The position numbers and the translations under genes were made by a program. The notes below the pieces were generated by a model. The model was not told where the DNA came from and searched no databases. It saw nothing but the letters and a program-made list of their open reading frames with translations. Source: Euperipatoides rowelli (Eukaryota; Onychophora; Udeonychophora; Euonychophora; Peripatopsidae). From it: a stretch of 14,535 nucleotides of DNA. Location of the stretch: the NCBI GenBank assembly GCA_003024985.2, contig PXIH01S0004807.1; one strand, written 5' to 3'. Shown here one piece after another: positions 1 to 8,940 of this stretch (positions are counted from its first letter, which is position 1; each line of letters begins with the position of its first letter).

Positions 1-907
1 TGAATTCCGTCATTTTAGACAATGAAATTAGACTTGCCCATTTTTTTGGGGGGATGGGGGTGGACCAAATAACATGGGAGTGTTTATCATAATTCCAAAC
101 ATGACACAAAATTCTGGCCCCCCCAAAAAAAAATTAACGTCAATTTCGATGTGTTTCGAATAATTAGTATTATTATCACTATCATCTCTTACCCATTCCA
201 CCCTCAAAATTATTATTATATCTCCAGTGCATGAATTTCAGAATGTAAGTCCAATGGACTACTATCTCTAATTAATGGTAGTGCGTAATCTTGTTTACTG
301 GTCCAATAAAATGGAATAATACCAATATTCATTTTCATTAAAAGTTTTAAGACTTCTAGGCATTGTCAATTTTCTGAAGAAAAAAAACAAACAAATTGGA
401 AGTCTAGGGTCTTAACATTGTAGTTAGTTTATTTTTGATGGGTATTCAAATTGTTAGGGTTTCTTTTTAAATTGTAATGAGGACAGAATTGTATCCCTAA
501 TAATGAATACAATTGTACCTCATCACAAGCTACACACAACAGAGGTTACCAGATAGTCTAGCACACTAAGCTAGCAGGGTTACATGAGGAGTTTGCTCCA
601 CAGACAATCTCACCTATGATATAATAATCATACTAATATACTGTAATAATGTTTCCAGACTATATAGCTATTATTAGCTTATCATTAGGCTATACATGTA
701 ATGACCTTATAATCCTTTTGTGTAATTACTGAGAGAGAGAATACTGTGTGCTTGTTGCTGCCAATAATTGTGTGGGCAATGGGCATTCTACATAAAGATT
801 AGGCTAAAAGGACAGTAATAAGTTAACCTAATCCTAAAACATTACTAATAATAAGTGCTTACCTCAGAACTTTATGAGAAGGACTAATGTATTCGTAACA
901 TAGCTGC
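1..907. other. AT-rich non-coding DNA
   Basis: No open frame worth calling and no recognisable RNA gene or transposon terminus is seen here. The stretch holds short A/T runs, a GA microsatellite near 730-740 and two TAGGCTA words (686 and 800). The only strong local structure is the G/C homopolymer inverted repeat at 41-131, listed separately. Confidence 0.6.
41..131. repeat. Homopolymer inverted repeat (T7G6 / C6A7)
   Basis: Seven T followed by six G at 41-53 are the exact reverse complement of six C followed by seven A at 119-131. The spacer is 65 bases. Both arms are low in complexity, so chance pairing of two slippage-prone runs is possible, but a 13-bp perfect match with the same T-to-G junction is notable. 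The ends do not resemble a known transposon terminus. Confidence 0.5.
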
Positions 908-1387
908 AACTAAATATGGCTGCTTACAACCACCATTTTCATTTCCCACTTAGTGTGTCCTGATCCTAGGCAGGAAGCTGGACTACCACCAAACAGGCTG
1001 CTGACCATGAGGCTTCCATAAAAGGTGTTGTCCAGGAACTTTGGGGTTCTCCTCTGTCCAGCCAGTGAACTACAAATTGCTTGGCTGGCCATTGTGAAGT
1101 CTCTTATTCCTGGGTTCCTGACAGTAGAAAACCTCTAGCCTGTGAGGTGAAGAAAGAGTTTCCAGAACTGAAGGAAGCAGAAGCCAGTCCAGAAAAGCAG
1201 GGTAGAGCAGAGCAAAACCAGATCTGACCCACCATTAGGATCAGATCTCCCCAGCATACCAGAAGAAAGAATCCAGCTTCCAGCCTGTACATACAGAAGA
1301 TACCCATGTGCAAAACTACACACATAGTCAAATAAATTTGCCAAACGGTAAGAATATTCCAACTGTGATAAGCAGCCATGTTAGTTA
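908..1387. mobile_element. GC-richer segment bounded by inverted repeats (possible MITE)
   Basis: ATGGCTGCTTA at 916-926 is the exact reverse complement of TAAGCAGCCAT at 1369-1379. The match extends outwards through AACTAA (908-913) and TTAGTT (1381-1386) with one small indel, giving imperfect terminal repeats of about 18 bp. The interior is visibly richer in G+C than its flanks and ends close to the repeats. On the minus strand it contains a 91-codon frame (1379-1104) starting at the repeat's own ATG and a 60-codon frame (1092-910) in a different phase. The first is hydrophobic, with runs that could cross a membrane, but I recognise neither. I see no clear target duplication. It could be a small non-autonomous DNA transposon, or a captured or exonic piece with a chance inverted repeat. 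Confidence 0.35.
1220..1248. repeat. 8-bp inverted repeat
   Basis: AGATCTGA (1220-1227) and TCAGATCT (1241-1248) are perfect reverse complements separated by 13 bases. They lie in the middle of the inverted-repeat-bounded segment 908-1387. The structure could form a small hairpin; no function can be assigned. Confidence 0.5.
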
Positions 1388-3020
1388 TGAGAAAAGCACT
1401 TCCCCAAAATAATTATTCTCTCTCACTCATAATACCCCATTATACAAATATCTCAACCAAAATCCTAGGTACCTTATGTAAGAAAGATCATTATCATTAT
1501 TACATGAACTAAAATTTATTTGTTTGGTCTTAGTCCGTTTTGGGCTACAATAAATTATATGATTTGTCACCATAATCACTGTTGTCTATGTTACTCATTA
1601 CATTGTTCTTTACCAACTGCATTATTACATATTTGCGGGGATTCCCAATAGGCCACTCAGCCACACTGCAAACCACAAGGGTCAACCTTGTCACAAAATG
1701 ACTGGTATTATAAAATGCATTATGTTTCTAATAGGCTACAGCGGCATCAGTAATTTATTTGAACATCAAACTAATAATATGCTGTATTATACTTCAAAAT
1801 AATTATATAGACCAGGGGTGGGGGGAACATTTTAGCATTTGAAAATCACATGACACTCGAGATACATCATAAGGCCTAACACTTGCTGTACACCCAAGGC
1901 CTTAGTTTCCTACAGCAGTAATAATTAATTTGAATCTTTTCCCAGCCCTTGACAAGGAATTTGTAAGAGGACTTTCTTGTAAAATTGATGTTGGAATACA
2001 TAGATATTTGCCAGCATAGATTAAAAACAAAATGTGCCAAAATGAACCAAAAAAAAAAAAAAAAATGTCATTTAAATTTTATTTAACATGAATATTTTTT
2101 ATTGGGATAAACTTTAATTTATTTTTAAAATGTAACTTTTTTTTTGAGAATACAGAATATAAAGTATGTAATCTTGTCTTGTGAATTATAAACCATTTTT
2201 AAATTGTAAATTTTATAGTGTATTTTGTTCCGATTAAAAAAAAAAAATATTTTAATACTTTTCCATCTAGCCTATCTCTTTCTAAAAAAATTATTTAAAG
2301 GTCAAAAGTAACAGATTTTATTTTTTATTATTATTGATTTTCAAAGATAATTACTAAAAACAAAAAATTTCACTGGAAAAAAAAAAATTTAAAATGCATT
2401 AAAAAAAGTTATTTCCAGATAAAATTAAGACTATTGCTATCCTCATTCTGAGATTACAAATTGAAACTCACATTTTTGGGGGATTTGAGAAACAGTCTCT
2501 ACACCTGTTTTCTTAGTAATGATTTAACATGTAAATAGAGGTACTGTATGTTCATTTTGATTTTTTAAAAAAAAAACAAAATGGACAAAGGATGAATTTG
2601 ATTATGATTTTTTACAAGTAATTTTCAACACACAGTCCTTAGGATTTCCAGCTTTAAGCTGACAAAGATAGCAAATATTCTACAGTTAAGATAGCAAGCT
2701 GTATTCATTTCTAAACTATGACATCACAAAATATCTCCCCTGGTGTGTACAGTGGATAATGTTGTTTTAAGGGGGAGGAGCTAAAGACAATTATTTTAAA
2801 AATTAAATTGTAATAACTATTTTTTTATTTAATTTTTTTTTTCTGGTGGATATTTTTGTTTAGTAAAAATCTTTGAAAATCGATTTTAAAAAAAAATAAA
2901 ATAAATACGTTACATTTGACCTTTAAGATTAATGTAGCCTATATGAAATAAGCATATTTTTTTTTCAATTATTGTACAAAACAATGAAAAATTTTAGTAT
3001 AATTAGTTAATTTTTATAGA
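1388..3020. other. Very AT-rich non-coding DNA with poly(A)/poly(T) runs
   Basis: This long stretch shows no gene. It contains many A or T homopolymers, including a 17-base A run starting near 2049 and several 8-10 base runs between 2230 and 2970, and it is poorest in G+C at about 2040-2430 and 2800-2970. A short palindrome, CAGCTT-T-AAGCTG, lies at 2649-2661. The words AAGATAGC or GTTAAGATAGC occur twice near 2665-2698 and again near 4307, suggesting a weak dispersed repeat. Nothing here supports a coding or RNA call. Confidence 0.6.
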
Positions 3021-3292
3021 TGGTCCACCGGGACCACTCTCAAATAGTTTTCAGTGGTGCGTAAACATTTTTAGTGGTCTAGCACCATCATGAAATTAGA
3101 GCACTGTATCTCCCTACTCCTTTACAAAAGATATCCACAAAAAGTGGATAAAAATTTGGACTAATAATAGGCCTACATGAACTTTTCAGCACTAAAAATA
3201 CAGCACCTAAATATAGTAAAATAGTGACTATTTTCCACCAATTAGTGGCTTTTTAGTGACCTTACTAAGACCAAACAGTGACCCACAGTGAC
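3021..3292 (+). repeat. Cluster of AGTGG/AGTGAC motifs with a leading hairpin
   Basis: Eight same-strand AGTG words occur within about 240 bases: AGTGG at 3052, 3073, 3143 and 3244, and AGTGAC at 3223, 3255, 3277 and 3287. The block begins with a perfect 6-bp stem and 4-base loop, TGGTCC-ACCG-GGACCA, at 3021-3036. Dense short motifs of this sort are known from the subterminal regions of hAT-type DNA transposons, and a hAT-like element starts about 130 bases downstream. The assignment to an element is inference; no paired terminus was found. Confidence 0.35.
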
Positions 3293-3426
3293 TTCTTAGG
3301 TATATTGAAATAGGCTATTTACAACATTACTTCTTAGACCATGAATATGATCTAAGCATTCCTTACAGTAAATACATAAATTTCTAAATGATAAAAAATT
3401 TTAAAAGAACATCGCAACATTAAAAC

Positions 3427-4224
3427 CAAGGTTTGGAAAGCTACTTTTAAAAAGTAGTGAGCTACAACTAACACTTGTAAAAAATTACAACTACATTTTT
3501 TGAAAAGTAGTTAACTACAACTAGGCTACTTTAATTACAAAAGTAATTTTTCAAAAAAAAAATACTTTCTAAATCTGCATTTTGTAAAACAGATGCTTTC
3601 AAATACAGTACGTACATCAAAATATATACAGTATATAGGCTACTGTACTAGCCTATATAGCCTATTAAAAATACAGTATGTTTAATGCTGAATACTTCCA
3701 AAGTTGTTTGTTTATAAAAGGTTTGTCCTTATCCATGAAATTCTCCTTTATATTAATTTTAAAAAGGATGAAATATTTATTGTAAATTTGTCAAGAAAGT
3801 CCTATTCATACATTAGTATTGTCTTTATTTAAAGATCCAATCTGTTCTTAATTCATACCTAATAATTTGAATGAGCATATCATCTGACATCATGGAAACA
3901 TTATGTAGTTAAAATAATAAAACTGAACTCTTAAAACAATTTTATTTTAGTTAGGTAATAGAAAAATAGATTGGATTTTGGCATAAAAAGTTATCTTGTG
4001 ATGGTTTTATTTATCTGTGGTCTATTTACAGAATAAAATTAAATATTGATTAAAGGGAATATAAAAGTAGTGAAAATATATCACTACAACTACATTTTTT
4101 TTTTGTAGTGGACTACAAATAAAACTACTCTGCTGTAAATGTAGTGAAATTGCTCAATCACTACTCAAAAAAGTAGTGTGCTACAGTAGCGACACCACAA
4201 GTAGTGAACTACTTCTGAACCCTA
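3427..4224. mobile_element. Non-autonomous hAT-like DNA transposon
   Basis: The left end reads CAAGGTTTGGAAAGCTAC. The right end, read on the opposite strand, is TAGGGTTCAGAAGTAG, so the termini are imperfect inverted repeats sharing A-GGTT--GAA. Both subterminal regions are packed with GTAGT/ACTAC words (about 3440-3540 and 4080-4212) in opposed arrangement. The element is flanked by ATTAAAAC (3419-3426) and ATTAAATC (4225-4232), identical at 7 of 8 positions, which fits the 8-bp target duplication typical of hAT elements. No transposase frame is present in the 798-bp interior, so it would be non-autonomous. The family name is unknown to me; the hAT assignment rests on duplication length and terminus style. 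Confidence 0.6.
3632..3659. repeat. 11-bp perfect hairpin
   Basis: TATATAGGCTA (3632-3642) and TAGCCTATATA (3649-3659) are perfect reverse complements around the 6-base spacer CTGTAC. The hairpin sits inside the hAT-like element and is built from the TAGGCTA word that is over-represented across the window. Confidence 0.6.
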
Positions 4225-4232
4225 ATTAAATC

Positions 4233-4426
4233 TAAACACAGGCTTATCTTTAAAATTAGTTCCTTTTTTTTTTAATACTGTCCCCAACCAAAAGAAGACT
4301 CTAGAGTTAAGATAGCCGCTGAAATGTTACAATTCTTGACATTTACTATAGGCACCGAGTTTCATCTAATATTTAGTTTTGGAAATTCTAGATTTTTAAT
4401 ATCACAATAAAAATCTTATACATAAA
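4233..4426. other. AT-rich non-coding spacer
   Basis: Between the hAT-like element and the next repeat there is a T run near 4264-4274 and the word AGTTAAGATAGC near 4307, also seen near 2685. No coding sequence or clear element terminus is visible. Confidence 0.5.
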
Positions 4427-4590
4427 AATGAATGTTTGTCTGTCTGTCTGTAGGCTATGTATATTCGCTATACAAATCCACAGTTTTAGAAATAGAGGCT
4501 GGAAATTTTGCACAAATGTCTCCTTCAACCCTGGCCAGGTTATAGGCTATTTAAACTTGAGCTGGCTCATTCACAGAGGGACAAAAGCCC
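4427..4590 (+). repeat. Dispersed repeat fragment, related to the 8941-9390 array
   Basis: The segment opens with AAAAATGAATGTTTGTCTG and a short GTCT run. It continues with GCTATACAAATCCACAG and then a stretch aligning by eye with the units at 8941-9390: AAATTTTGCACA, a CTC-rich part, an ACCC word and TATAGGCTAT followed by TTAAAC. From memory, sequences with this opening (an ATGAATGTTTGT-type word, a GTCT run, then a CCACA word and a GACCGATCGGGA-like motif) recur in many invertebrate genomes in association with Helitron-like elements. That link is uncertain. No helicase or Rep domain is present. Confidence 0.4.
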
Positions 4591-4743
4591 TTTAAAGTAT
4601 TCAACCAATCAGAATGCAGCAAAGTTATTATTAAACTAGCAGAATTTATTTAAACTTGCAGAATTTATTATCCATAATTTTATTGTCTGACAGTTAGTTT
4701 TAGCTGGGGAAAAAGGTTCTAAATGAGAATAATGGTAAGCAGA

Positions 4744-5665
4744 TTATTTTGTTGCGTCTATGCTAGAAAAATTAACTGTATTTAGCATATAAAAGTGTAA
4801 ACTAAGAGAAGAGAAGAGAGATGGAAAATTCTTAGGATTACAGGGGGACAGGGGAGNGGGGAAATGGGAGGGGCGCAGGGGAGAGGAGCCCAGGCAACGC
4901 CAGATAATTATAATAGTTGGAAATAAATTAAAATCTGCCACACTTTGATGTAAAAAGCTCATTTTAAATAGATCACAAAGATTAAGAAGAAATGTTTGAG
5001 TGAAAGTGTTTCCAAAAACCAAGTTTATGAATCACTGGATGGACCTGAGCCAAAAACAATGAAGCAGGAACTAAGTGTGAGAAAGACTGTATATTTTTAG
5101 TTGGGGTCGGACCACAACCCATGCAAAATAATGTCATAATAGTTTAGACGCGAGGCTAGTGGGAAAAAATACAAAGGTGTAAATTATTCCTGGATAAGAA
5201 TCATAATCTAAGTAAAAATTATATGTGGTTTCTATGTGAGGAAGGAGTCAAAAGTCACACCCAAGATTTACATGTAGTGCAGATGAGTGAATTAGTTGGT
5301 TTTTACACTTAGAATAAGAATGTCAATGTTTACCGTTTTGGTTTTGAAATGGTTCATCAGTAGGTTAGACCATTATTAAAAAGCCAGTTTGAATCCAAAT
5401 TTACATAATAATTAATTTTGTAGTTTATAGAATCACTACTTATATAGAAGGTAATACCGTATGCAAACCAGGAATTAAAACAGTAATTTTGAAACTTTGG
5501 GGCACCTTGGGCAAGTCATTTGACAATATCAGAGGGACATGATAGATCCTTGAGGGATTCCCTGTTTAACTGTTAAGTCAGGAGAAGTTAGTTTTGACCG
5601 ATTTAGCTGGCCAGAATATTACAAAATAGTGTCACTAAAGTTTAATGTGAAAATTTTATCTAGCT
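4744..5665 (-). pseudogene. Decayed LINE (CR1/Jockey/L2-type) reverse transcriptase, 5'-truncated
   Basis: The element runs from high to low coordinates. The first readable part, LDKIFTLNFSDTIL (about 5663-5622), is followed after a stop by a frame beginning at 5618 and containing LTVKQGIPQGS, with GIPQGS at 5561-5544. This matches the G-(V/I)-PQGS motif of non-LTR reverse transcriptases. Downstream, in a shifted frame, SNDLPKVPQSFKIT (5523-5482) corresponds to the usual NDLP segment before the catalytic FADD box. The FADD codons are damaged or deleted near 5460. VNLGCDF (5271-5251) matches the later NLGV-FD motif, and FLLNLCDLFKM near 5000-4960 resembles the C-terminal region. At least three frame changes, several stops and a small deletion between GIPQGS and NDLP show it is dead. 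Endonuclease and the fingers part of the RT are missing. The 5' break lies at a T run near 5664-5674. Clade assignment is tentative. Confidence 0.72.
4800..4885 (+). other. Purine-rich tract with G-quadruplex potential
   Basis: After a GAGAA-rich stretch (4804-4822), six runs of three or more G occur within 39 bases: 4843-4847, 4851-4854, 4858-4861, 4866-4868, 4870-4873 and 4878-4881, with loops of one to four bases. This satisfies the usual G-quadruplex pattern and stands out in AT-rich DNA. Position 4857 is an unresolved base. The tract overlaps the 3' part of the minus-strand LINE remnant, where it would be C-rich in the element's sense strand. Confidence 0.55.
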
Positions 5666-5689
5666 TTTTTTTTTGGCAAGCTTGCACTT

Positions 5690-5777
5690 AACGCCAGCCT
5701 TGGTCTAATCAGAGATACCTCAAGTTACTGGCTAACGCAAGCCTTGGTCTAATCAGAGATACCTCAAGTTACCGGCT
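5690..5777 (+). repeat. 44-bp tandem duplication (two copies)
   Basis: Copy one (5690-5733) and copy two (5734-5777) each begin AACGC(C/A)AGCCTTGGTC and differ at only two positions, 5695/5739 and 5729/5773. The low divergence implies a recent duplication. It starts about 25 bases beyond the 5' break of the LINE remnant. No transposon family is recognised. Confidence 0.85.
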
Positions 5778-5792
5778 AACAGGGCTACTTCC

Positions 5793-5823
5793 TGGTGGAC
5801 CAGGAGTTGAGGTGGGTCCACCA
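5793..5823. repeat. 9-bp hairpin beside the duplication
   Basis: TGGTGGACC (5793-5801) and GGTCCACCA (5815-5823) are perfect reverse complements around a 13-base spacer. The stem is GC-rich, unlike its flanks, and lies 16 bases after the 44-bp duplication. There is no T run directly after it, so a terminator reading is not favoured. Confidence 0.65.
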
Positions 5824-6600
5824 ATGAATATTTAAATTATAAATATAGCCTACACTACTGTGTGTCGGATTTATAATTTTATTTTAAATTAAAAGACATA
5901 TACGTATTAATCCCTGTACTAATATTTTATAAAATTTGCTGCTGATACTGTACTTAAAAGATGTGTTATTAAAGTCTAAAAAAAAAACTATTAAAAAATA
6001 GTTATCATTGCGTAAAACACAGATAGCTCTCCATAAGATCATTTGCAATCCTGAGTCAGGTATGTGCAATTAAAAAATGAACAGCCATCGTCATTGTTCA
6101 TAATTATTGAAAAATCTAATAGGTATGCAGCTGATCTGTTGTTCTCTATCTTATTTAGCCATTGATGGATCATATCTTAGTTTTCTAAGTAGAGGGCAGC
6201 ACAATGTTGTTCTTGTTTCTATTGATTTAGTTTGAAAACATTGTATTTGAAAATGGATTCTCGTAAAGCAGTAAATAAAGAAAAAATAACATATTTTACA
6301 CAATACTATCAGATGTTTATTTGAATGCGTTTTGATGTATAAAACTAAAAACCATAGCAACTGTTGGAAATAAGAGGAGGAATAATAATGGTTATTGTAT
6401 AAATGAGACTTCTATTGATTGCGGATCAAATGAAACCGCTCGGGAAACTATTAACAAATTTACTCATACGTCTCCGTTTACAAAAAGACTTGAAACAGAT
6501 CAGCGATATATTCTGTAAGAGTATAAATGAGCCTTTAGATTAGAAAATAGAAACGTGGTCAACTTTCTGCATGGTAGAAATGCACGGTCAGAGCTCATTT
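5824..6600. other. Non-coding DNA without recognisable genes
   Basis: Frames of 60-70 codons on the minus strand at 5884-6069 and 6151-6360 have AT-driven, Phe/Ile-rich compositions and match nothing I know. The part from about 6415 to 6560 is slightly richer in CpG. No RNA gene or element end was found until the inverted-repeat terminus at 6601. Confidence 0.55.
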
Positions 6601-7916
6601 GGTCACATTCCGTTATATGCCCACCAATATTTTGCGGAAGAATATTAGTTCTGGGGAACAAACAACTAATTCATGCTAAAAAGCAAAAGTCGCCTTTTAG
6701 CTCACGATCTGGAGTTGTTTGCTCGCCAGATCTAATATCAGTTCACCAATATGTGGTGGGATACTTGGAAAGTTCAGCCTTCCGATACGATTATCAGGAA
6801 ACCGATTTTTCTAGGTAAACAATCGGGCCAAGAGCATATAAGCTACTAATTTATCAATCAAATAAGTCATGTGATTTTATGACCTTGAGATTTGCATATG
6901 TCTATAAAATCTAAATTTGTCTACTCATTTAAATTATTATTGATAGGTTTTTAGAGTTTATCCTAGCGAATATTTTACATTTTGAATTTTTTTAAACTTC
7001 TGAACTATAACAAACATAAATAATGTTTTTCTTGGTTAATAAAGACTAAACTAAGTGACATTATTTAGACCCAAATTGTACAATTTATCGTGCCTGTGGC
7101 GAGATTTTAAAATATAGGCTAGTTTCAATCATTGTCAAAATTTTTTGGTTTTGTTCAGCAATACAGCATTTTTTTTATTATTATTATTAGATACCTAATC
7201 TTTACCCTTACCCTGAACCCTAACTATTATTACGTGTGATATACACTAGTTATCCAACCCTATGATAATCAAAATGTGAAATATACTCGTGTGTGGAATA
7301 CAAATATTAAAATAATATACAGTTGGATATCTTCACGGCAACTTTGCTTGCTGCAACGTCATCCTTCACGACCTTCAGTAACACTCAAAATCAAATTATG
7401 ACCCAAAGTAGCCTAAATTGTTTATTTTTGAGCAAAATATTGACATTTTGAAAAAAAAATAATAGTATCAGGTTTAGATTTTGATAATTCGTACACCTCA
7501 AATAAATTTGAAGGAAGCTGCATCGGGATATTTTGAGACATTACGATAATAGAAACAAATTGACAATATAATGAAAACTAGTAATCCAGTGTTGGTCGAA
7601 ATTCGACCAATAAGAAAATTTTCTTTGTAAAAAGCCGCGACAACGCTAAATGTTTTAATTTTATATATAAATTTTAGCTCATTGCACTCCCTCTCCATAT
7701 AAACCTTAACTCTGACAAATCTCACACTCCTCNGTGNGCCCAATATGCTTAAAAAGGGATCCAAAGTTTTCCCTTCACGTATAATCATTTATTCAAATTA
7801 TTTAAATATATGATTATGTTTAACACATGTGTAACGAACCTAAATTAATAAACTAAGAATGAAAAAAAAAGAGTGAAATATTAATAATATTGGTGGGCAG
7901 ATAACGGAATCTAACC
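6601..7916. mobile_element. Possible 1.3-kb DNA transposon bounded by 30-bp inverted repeats
   Basis: The left terminus, 6601-6630, starts GGTCACATTCCG and runs into CCGTTATATGCCCACCAATA. The right terminus, ending at 7916, read on the opposite strand starts GGTTAGATTCCG and runs into CCGTTATCTGCCCACCAATA. The two match at about 27 of 30 positions, so they form convincing inverted termini. The 1316-bp interior has no long frame and no transposase. It includes unresolved bases at 7733 and 7737. I could not find a target duplication, so it is uncertain whether these ends belong to one element or to two separate insertions of the family. Confidence 0.45.
7592..7610. repeat. 19-base perfect palindrome
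   Basis: TTGGTCGAA and TTCGACCAA flank a single A. The 9-bp arms are perfect and contain a CpG each. It is inside the putative 6601-7916 element and could be a protein-binding site or chance. Confidence 0.6.
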
Positions 7917-7995
7917 AAAATCAATACATATAGGTAAAAATAAATGAAATTACAATAAATTGTCTATATTTTCCACTAAATAAACATCAAAATTT

Positions 7996-8123
7996 GGGAA
8001 GATTATGTTATCTGCCCACCAATATGGCTGACGGTAGTTACTAATTCCACTCGCTACTACGTTTTAGCTGTTCCACGACTTTTAACGTTAATTATGTTGG
8101 TGGGCATATAACGGAATCTGACC
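7996..8123. mobile_element. 128-bp MITE of the same terminal-repeat family
   Basis: The left end (7996-8024) reads GGGAAGATTATG followed by GTTATCTGCCCACCAATAT. The right end (about 8092-8123) is TTGGTGGGCATATAACGGAA followed by TCTGACC. Read on opposite strands, they are diverged inverted repeats with the same core as the termini at 6601 and 7916. The short interior has CpG-containing unique sequence and no coding capacity. The size and inverted ends fit a miniature inverted-repeat transposable element. No convincing target duplication was seen, so the superfamily is open. Confidence 0.6.
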
Positions 8124-8940
8124 TTGATTTTATCTCGTGTGTAGAAAGAAGTCCATATACTTTATAACGTACAGTATATAAATAAATAAATAAAAATTGT
8201 TTACTACTGATCAATTTCTGATTGAAATAAAATGTAGATCTTATCAAGTGAATGATTTCTCACAAAGTTAAAATATAAAAAAAAATTAAAAAAAAATGTA
8301 GCATTAGCTAAATTAAGAAAAGAATCTCTCGGAAAGACAATAAAACCTGAACGCTTTCGTTCAACTAATTATAATATAATAACTTAAAGTAAAATTTTAT
8401 GTTGAATTAATGTGAAAATTCAAATTTATACAATTATGTAAAACTAACCTTTTTTAATCAATGTTTTTAAAACTTTCTTTTTTTAAAAAAAAAAAAAAAA
8501 AAAATTAATAAAAATATAAAATTAACATCCAAACAATTTTAATTTTTTTTTTTTCAAAATATAAATCTTGAAATATGATATTTCCACATTCAAACAATTC
8601 ATTAAAAATAGTTTCACATACCGAATTTATTAAAAAATATATAAACATAGAAATCTGAAGTGGCACCACAAATAGATTATGAAGGGGATTATGGGAAATA
8701 TATTCAACATGCTGATAAAAAAAAGAAATAGGTAACTTAAATAGAACTTGTTGCCAATCAACTGCACAGCAGCAAACAATATAAAGACTCAAATTTGTAC
8801 ATTACGATAATAATAATGTATTAATGATATAAATATATCAGTATGTATATGTACTTATTCAAAATCGAATATCTAGATGGATTGATGTAACTATGTATTG
8901 TATATTACAACATGTACTTTATAAGCCTACAATTCTCAGG
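8124..8940. other. Very AT-rich non-coding DNA
   Basis: This part holds a short TAAA microsatellite (8181-8194), A runs near 8277-8297 and 8486-8505, and a T run near 8544-8554. A 95-codon minus-strand frame (8792-8505) is Phe/Ile/Tyr-rich as expected from composition and matches nothing known to me. The last 60 bases may be a diverged lead-in of the next repeat array. Confidence 0.55.

Noticed and set aside
1813-1828. CAGGGGTGGGGGGAAC looks like a hAT terminus.
   Set aside because: No matching inverted end followed by a copy of the preceding eight bases was found downstream or upstream in the window.
5498-5530. CCTTGGGCAAGTCATTTGAC resembles the core of the vertebrate MIR SINE.
   Set aside because: On the minus strand the same bases read SNDLPKV, in order with GIPQGS and NLG-DF motifs of the LINE remnant. 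No other MIR part is seen.
6555-6818. 87-codon plus-strand frame starting just before the 6601 terminus.
   Set aside because: It crosses the inverted-repeat end of a mobile element, has no recognisable domain and no support from codon pattern.
7201-7223. TACCCTTACCCTGAACCCTAAC resembles a short interstitial telomeric (CCCTAA) repeat.
   Set aside because: Only about three imperfect hexamers; too short and degenerate to separate from chance.
7498-7788. 96-codon minus-strand frame.
   Set aside because: It includes two unresolved bases, has AT-driven composition and matches no family I know.
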